NCBI GenBank assembly: GCA_030633365.1
Contig: DAOVSY010000119.1
Location: forward strand, 1-8,415
DNA: 8,415 nt
From: Spirochaetaceae bacterium
GTDB lineage: Bacteria; Spirochaetota; Spirochaetia; B11-G9
Direction of reading: 5' to 3'
Positions 7,039 through 8,415 of the stretch are shown in pieces; positions within the stretch are counted from its first letter, which is position 1, and the number at the start of each line of letters is the position of its first letter. The notes below the pieces were generated by a model. The model saw nothing but the letters and a program-made list of their open reading frames with translations. It had not been told where the DNA came from and ran no database searches. The position numbers and the translations under genes were made by a program.

Positions 7039-7896
7039 ATGTTGTTAAAGGATAAATGCAGGAAAAGAGGTATAAGGTCTATAGTTGCAACCGATTTTGA
7101 TGGAACTCTCCTTCAGAGTGATCACACTGTATCAGACCGCAGTCGGGATACTTTGGAAATGCTTGGGGAAATGGGGGTTCTTCGTGTAATTGCAACTGGG
7201 AGATCTTTTTTTTCCCTGCAAAAAGTTCTTAAAGAAGATCTTCCTGTCGATTATCTTATTGTAGCTTCCGGTGCGGGTATATATTGTAGGGAAAGTAAAG
7301 AACTTATATATACTACAAATCTTTCTTTATCAGACACAGAGTTTATTGGTGATCATTTAACCGGACTTGGATGTGATTTTATGATCCATCATCCTCTTCC
7401 GGATAATCATAAATTCCTTTTTCATCATAAAAATAATAGCAATCAGGACTACCATCAGCGATTCAATATTTACGAAGAGCATGCAAAACCCCTCAGGAAT
7501 TATTTGGAACTTCCGGACGGAAGCTCACAGTTTCTAATTATAGATCCTCCCGGGGGGACTGTTTTTAATAAACTAAGTTCTATTCTTTCCCAATATACAG
7601 TTATAAGAACCACTTCACCTCTTGATCATGAATCAACATGGATTGAAGTATTTCCTTTAAAAACTGATAAAGGTAAAACGTTAAAAATATTGACAGAAAA
7701 CTACAATCTTGGTGCAGCCAATGTATTGACTATTGGTAATGATTTTAACGATGTCCATATGCTTCGCTGGGCAGAAGAATCCAGAGTTGTTTCCAATGCC
7801 CATGAAGATCTTAAAGCTGAGTTCAAAACTGTTGGTTCCAATGACAATGAGGGATTTTCTGAAGCAGTTGAAGAATGGCTTAGGGAAAGACCCTGA
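7039..7896 (+). CDS. HAD-superfamily Cof-type (IIB) phosphatase
   Basis: A 285-residue cytoplasmic HAD hydrolase of the Cof/IIB branch. Motif I is DFDGT (Asp19 nucleophile, Asp21 acid/base), motif II is ATGRS with Thr53, motif III is the Lys in TDKGKTL (Lys211), and motif IV is GNDFNDVHML (233-242; Asp235 and Asp238 bind Mg). The large C2-type cap occupies about 85-200 and includes the His-rich segment HHPLPDNHKFLFHH (117-130), which looks like a subfamily signature. Members dephosphorylate sugar phosphates, PLP or flavin phosphates; the substrate cannot be deduced. The gene begins two bases after the kinase stop, with its SD (GGAG, 7030-7033) inside the end of the kinase gene, and overlaps the next gene by one base. 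Its position between a B6 kinase and a nucleosidase makes PLP or a nucleoside-derived sugar phosphate reasonable guesses, but this is inference. Confidence 0.88.
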   Translation: MLLKDKCRKRGIRSIVATDFDGTLLQSDHTVSDRSRDTLEMLGEMGVLRVIATGRSFFSLQKVLKEDLPVDYLIVASGAGIYCRESKELIYTTNLSLSDTEFIGDHLTGLGCDFMIHHPLPDNHKFLFHHKNNSNQDYHQRFNIYEEHAKPLRNYLELPDGSSQFLIIDPPGGTVFNKLSSILSQYTVIRTTSPLDHESTWIEVFPLKTDKGKTLKILTENYNLGAANVLTIGNDFNDVHMLRWAEESRVVSNAHEDLKAEFKTVGSNDNEGFSEAVEEWLRERP

Positions 7897-8415
7897 TGAT
7901 TGCAATATTAACTGCTCTTGAATCTGAGTCCGAATCCTTTATTATTAAGATAAAAAACAAATCTATACATTATTGGAATAAGTATAAGTTTGTAACTGGG
8001 ACATTTGCAGAACAGGAATGTATCATTGGGCATACTGGTATTGGCAAAGTTAATTCGGCTGTTGTTACAAGTTATATAATTGAAAAATATAATCTTTCCA
8101 TTGTTTTTTATACTGGAATTGGTGGAGCATTAAAACCTGATCTAAATATTGGAGATGTAGTAATAGCCGAAGATTCTGTTCAATGGGATGCAGATATTGC
8201 ATCTTTTGGATTTCAAATTGGTGAGTTACCTTTTGAGAACACTGTATCTGGTGAAAATAAAAGTGTTAATAATGTAAGATTTTATAAAACTGAGCAAAAT
8301 TTTCTTGAAAAAGCTCTTGAATGGAATCCCGGTGGCTTTAAAGTTAAACAGGGTAGAATTATTACTGGTGACAGTTTTTTTACTACCAGCATGCAAAAAA
8401 TAAAAGCTGATATGG
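7896..8415 (+). CDS. mtnN: 5'-methylthioadenosine/S-adenosylhomocysteine nucleosidase, partial (3' end beyond window)
   Basis: The first 173 codons of a nucleosidase that hydrolyses methylthioadenosine and S-adenosylhomocysteine to adenine plus the thioribose, recycling adenine and methylthioribose or homocysteine. It is open to the window edge. The N-terminus MIAILTALESE keeps Glu11, equivalent to the catalytic Glu12 of E. coli. HTGIGKVNSA (46-55), YTGIGGALKPDLNIGDVVIA (72-91), DADIASFGFQIGELP (98-112) and RIITGDSFF (154-162) match the family in order. Ile75 replaces the E. coli Ser76; hydrophobic residues here are found in other family members. The VEMEA and SD catalytic segments lie past the edge and are not visible. 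The ATG shares its A with the TGA stop of the HAD gene (TGATG, 7894-7898), so translation is probably coupled; only a weak SD (AGGG, 7882-7885) is seen. Family members with roles in futalosine or other nucleoside cleavage cannot be excluded. Confidence 0.9.
   Translation, partial: MIAILTALESESESFIIKIKNKSIHYWNKYKFVTGTFAEQECIIGHTGIGKVNSAVVTSYIIEKYNLSIVFYTGIGGALKPDLNIGDVVIAEDSVQWDADIASFGFQIGELPFENTVSGENKSVNNVRFYKTEQNFLEKALEWNPGGFKVKQGRIITGDSFFTTSMQKIKADM

Noticed and set aside
7681..7921. Short open frames on both strands at the end of the HAD gene (74 and 62 codons)
   Set aside because: Both overlap HAD motif IV, which is clearly coding in another frame, and the plus-strand one also overlaps the nucleosidase start; no family resemblance.
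8118..8123. Ile75 in place of the E. coli Ser76 in the nucleosidase, as a possible loss of function
   Set aside because: Hydrophobic residues at this position also occur in other nucleosidases of the family, such as the Helicobacter enzyme, and the surrounding motifs are intact.

Overview
The window is AT-rich (about one-third GC by eye), gene-dense and free of mobile elements, RNA genes or CRISPR. It carries seven protein genes in two divergent, tightly packed operons separated by one 103-bp intergenic region (6055-6157). The base composition, the long divergent phosphohexomutase and the paired RND exporter/LolA-like protein suggest a Gram-negative-type (diderm) bacterium. A spirochaete is my best guess, from general protein flavour rather than from a diagnostic marker.

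Leftward operon (minus strand, transcribed from about 6100 towards 1): a phosphoglucomutase/phosphomannomutase-family enzyme (6054-4180), a DeoD-type purine nucleoside phosphorylase (4158-3457), a 12-TM MMPL/SSD-type RND exporter (3413-810) and a secreted LolA-like outer membrane lipoprotein-sorting family protein (790-17, GTG start). Gaps are 21, 43 and 19 bp. A Shine-Dalgarno-like AAGGAG and an ATG sit at the very left edge, so the operon probably continues outside the window. The first two genes could form a short salvage route (nucleoside to sugar-1-phosphate to sugar-5-phosphate or central sugar phosphates). The last two look like an inner-membrane exporter and its periplasmic carrier.

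Rightward operon (plus strand): a pyridoxal/pyridoxamine kinase (6158-7036), a Cof-type HAD-IIB phosphatase (7039-7896) and the 5' two-thirds or more of a 5'-methylthioadenosine/S-adenosylhomocysteine nucleosidase (7896 to the window edge). The genes are separated by 2 bp and then overlap by 1 bp, so translational coupling is likely.

Nothing here is clearly an undescribed system; most genes are recognisable housekeeping families. The points most worth a second look are: the RND exporter carries the proton-relay Asp-Tyr only in its C-terminal half; the phosphohexomutase has a divergent sugar-specificity loop and sits directly upstream of a nucleoside phosphorylase; the exporter/LolA-like pair has an unknown cargo; and the divergent promoter region has overlapping -10-like elements.
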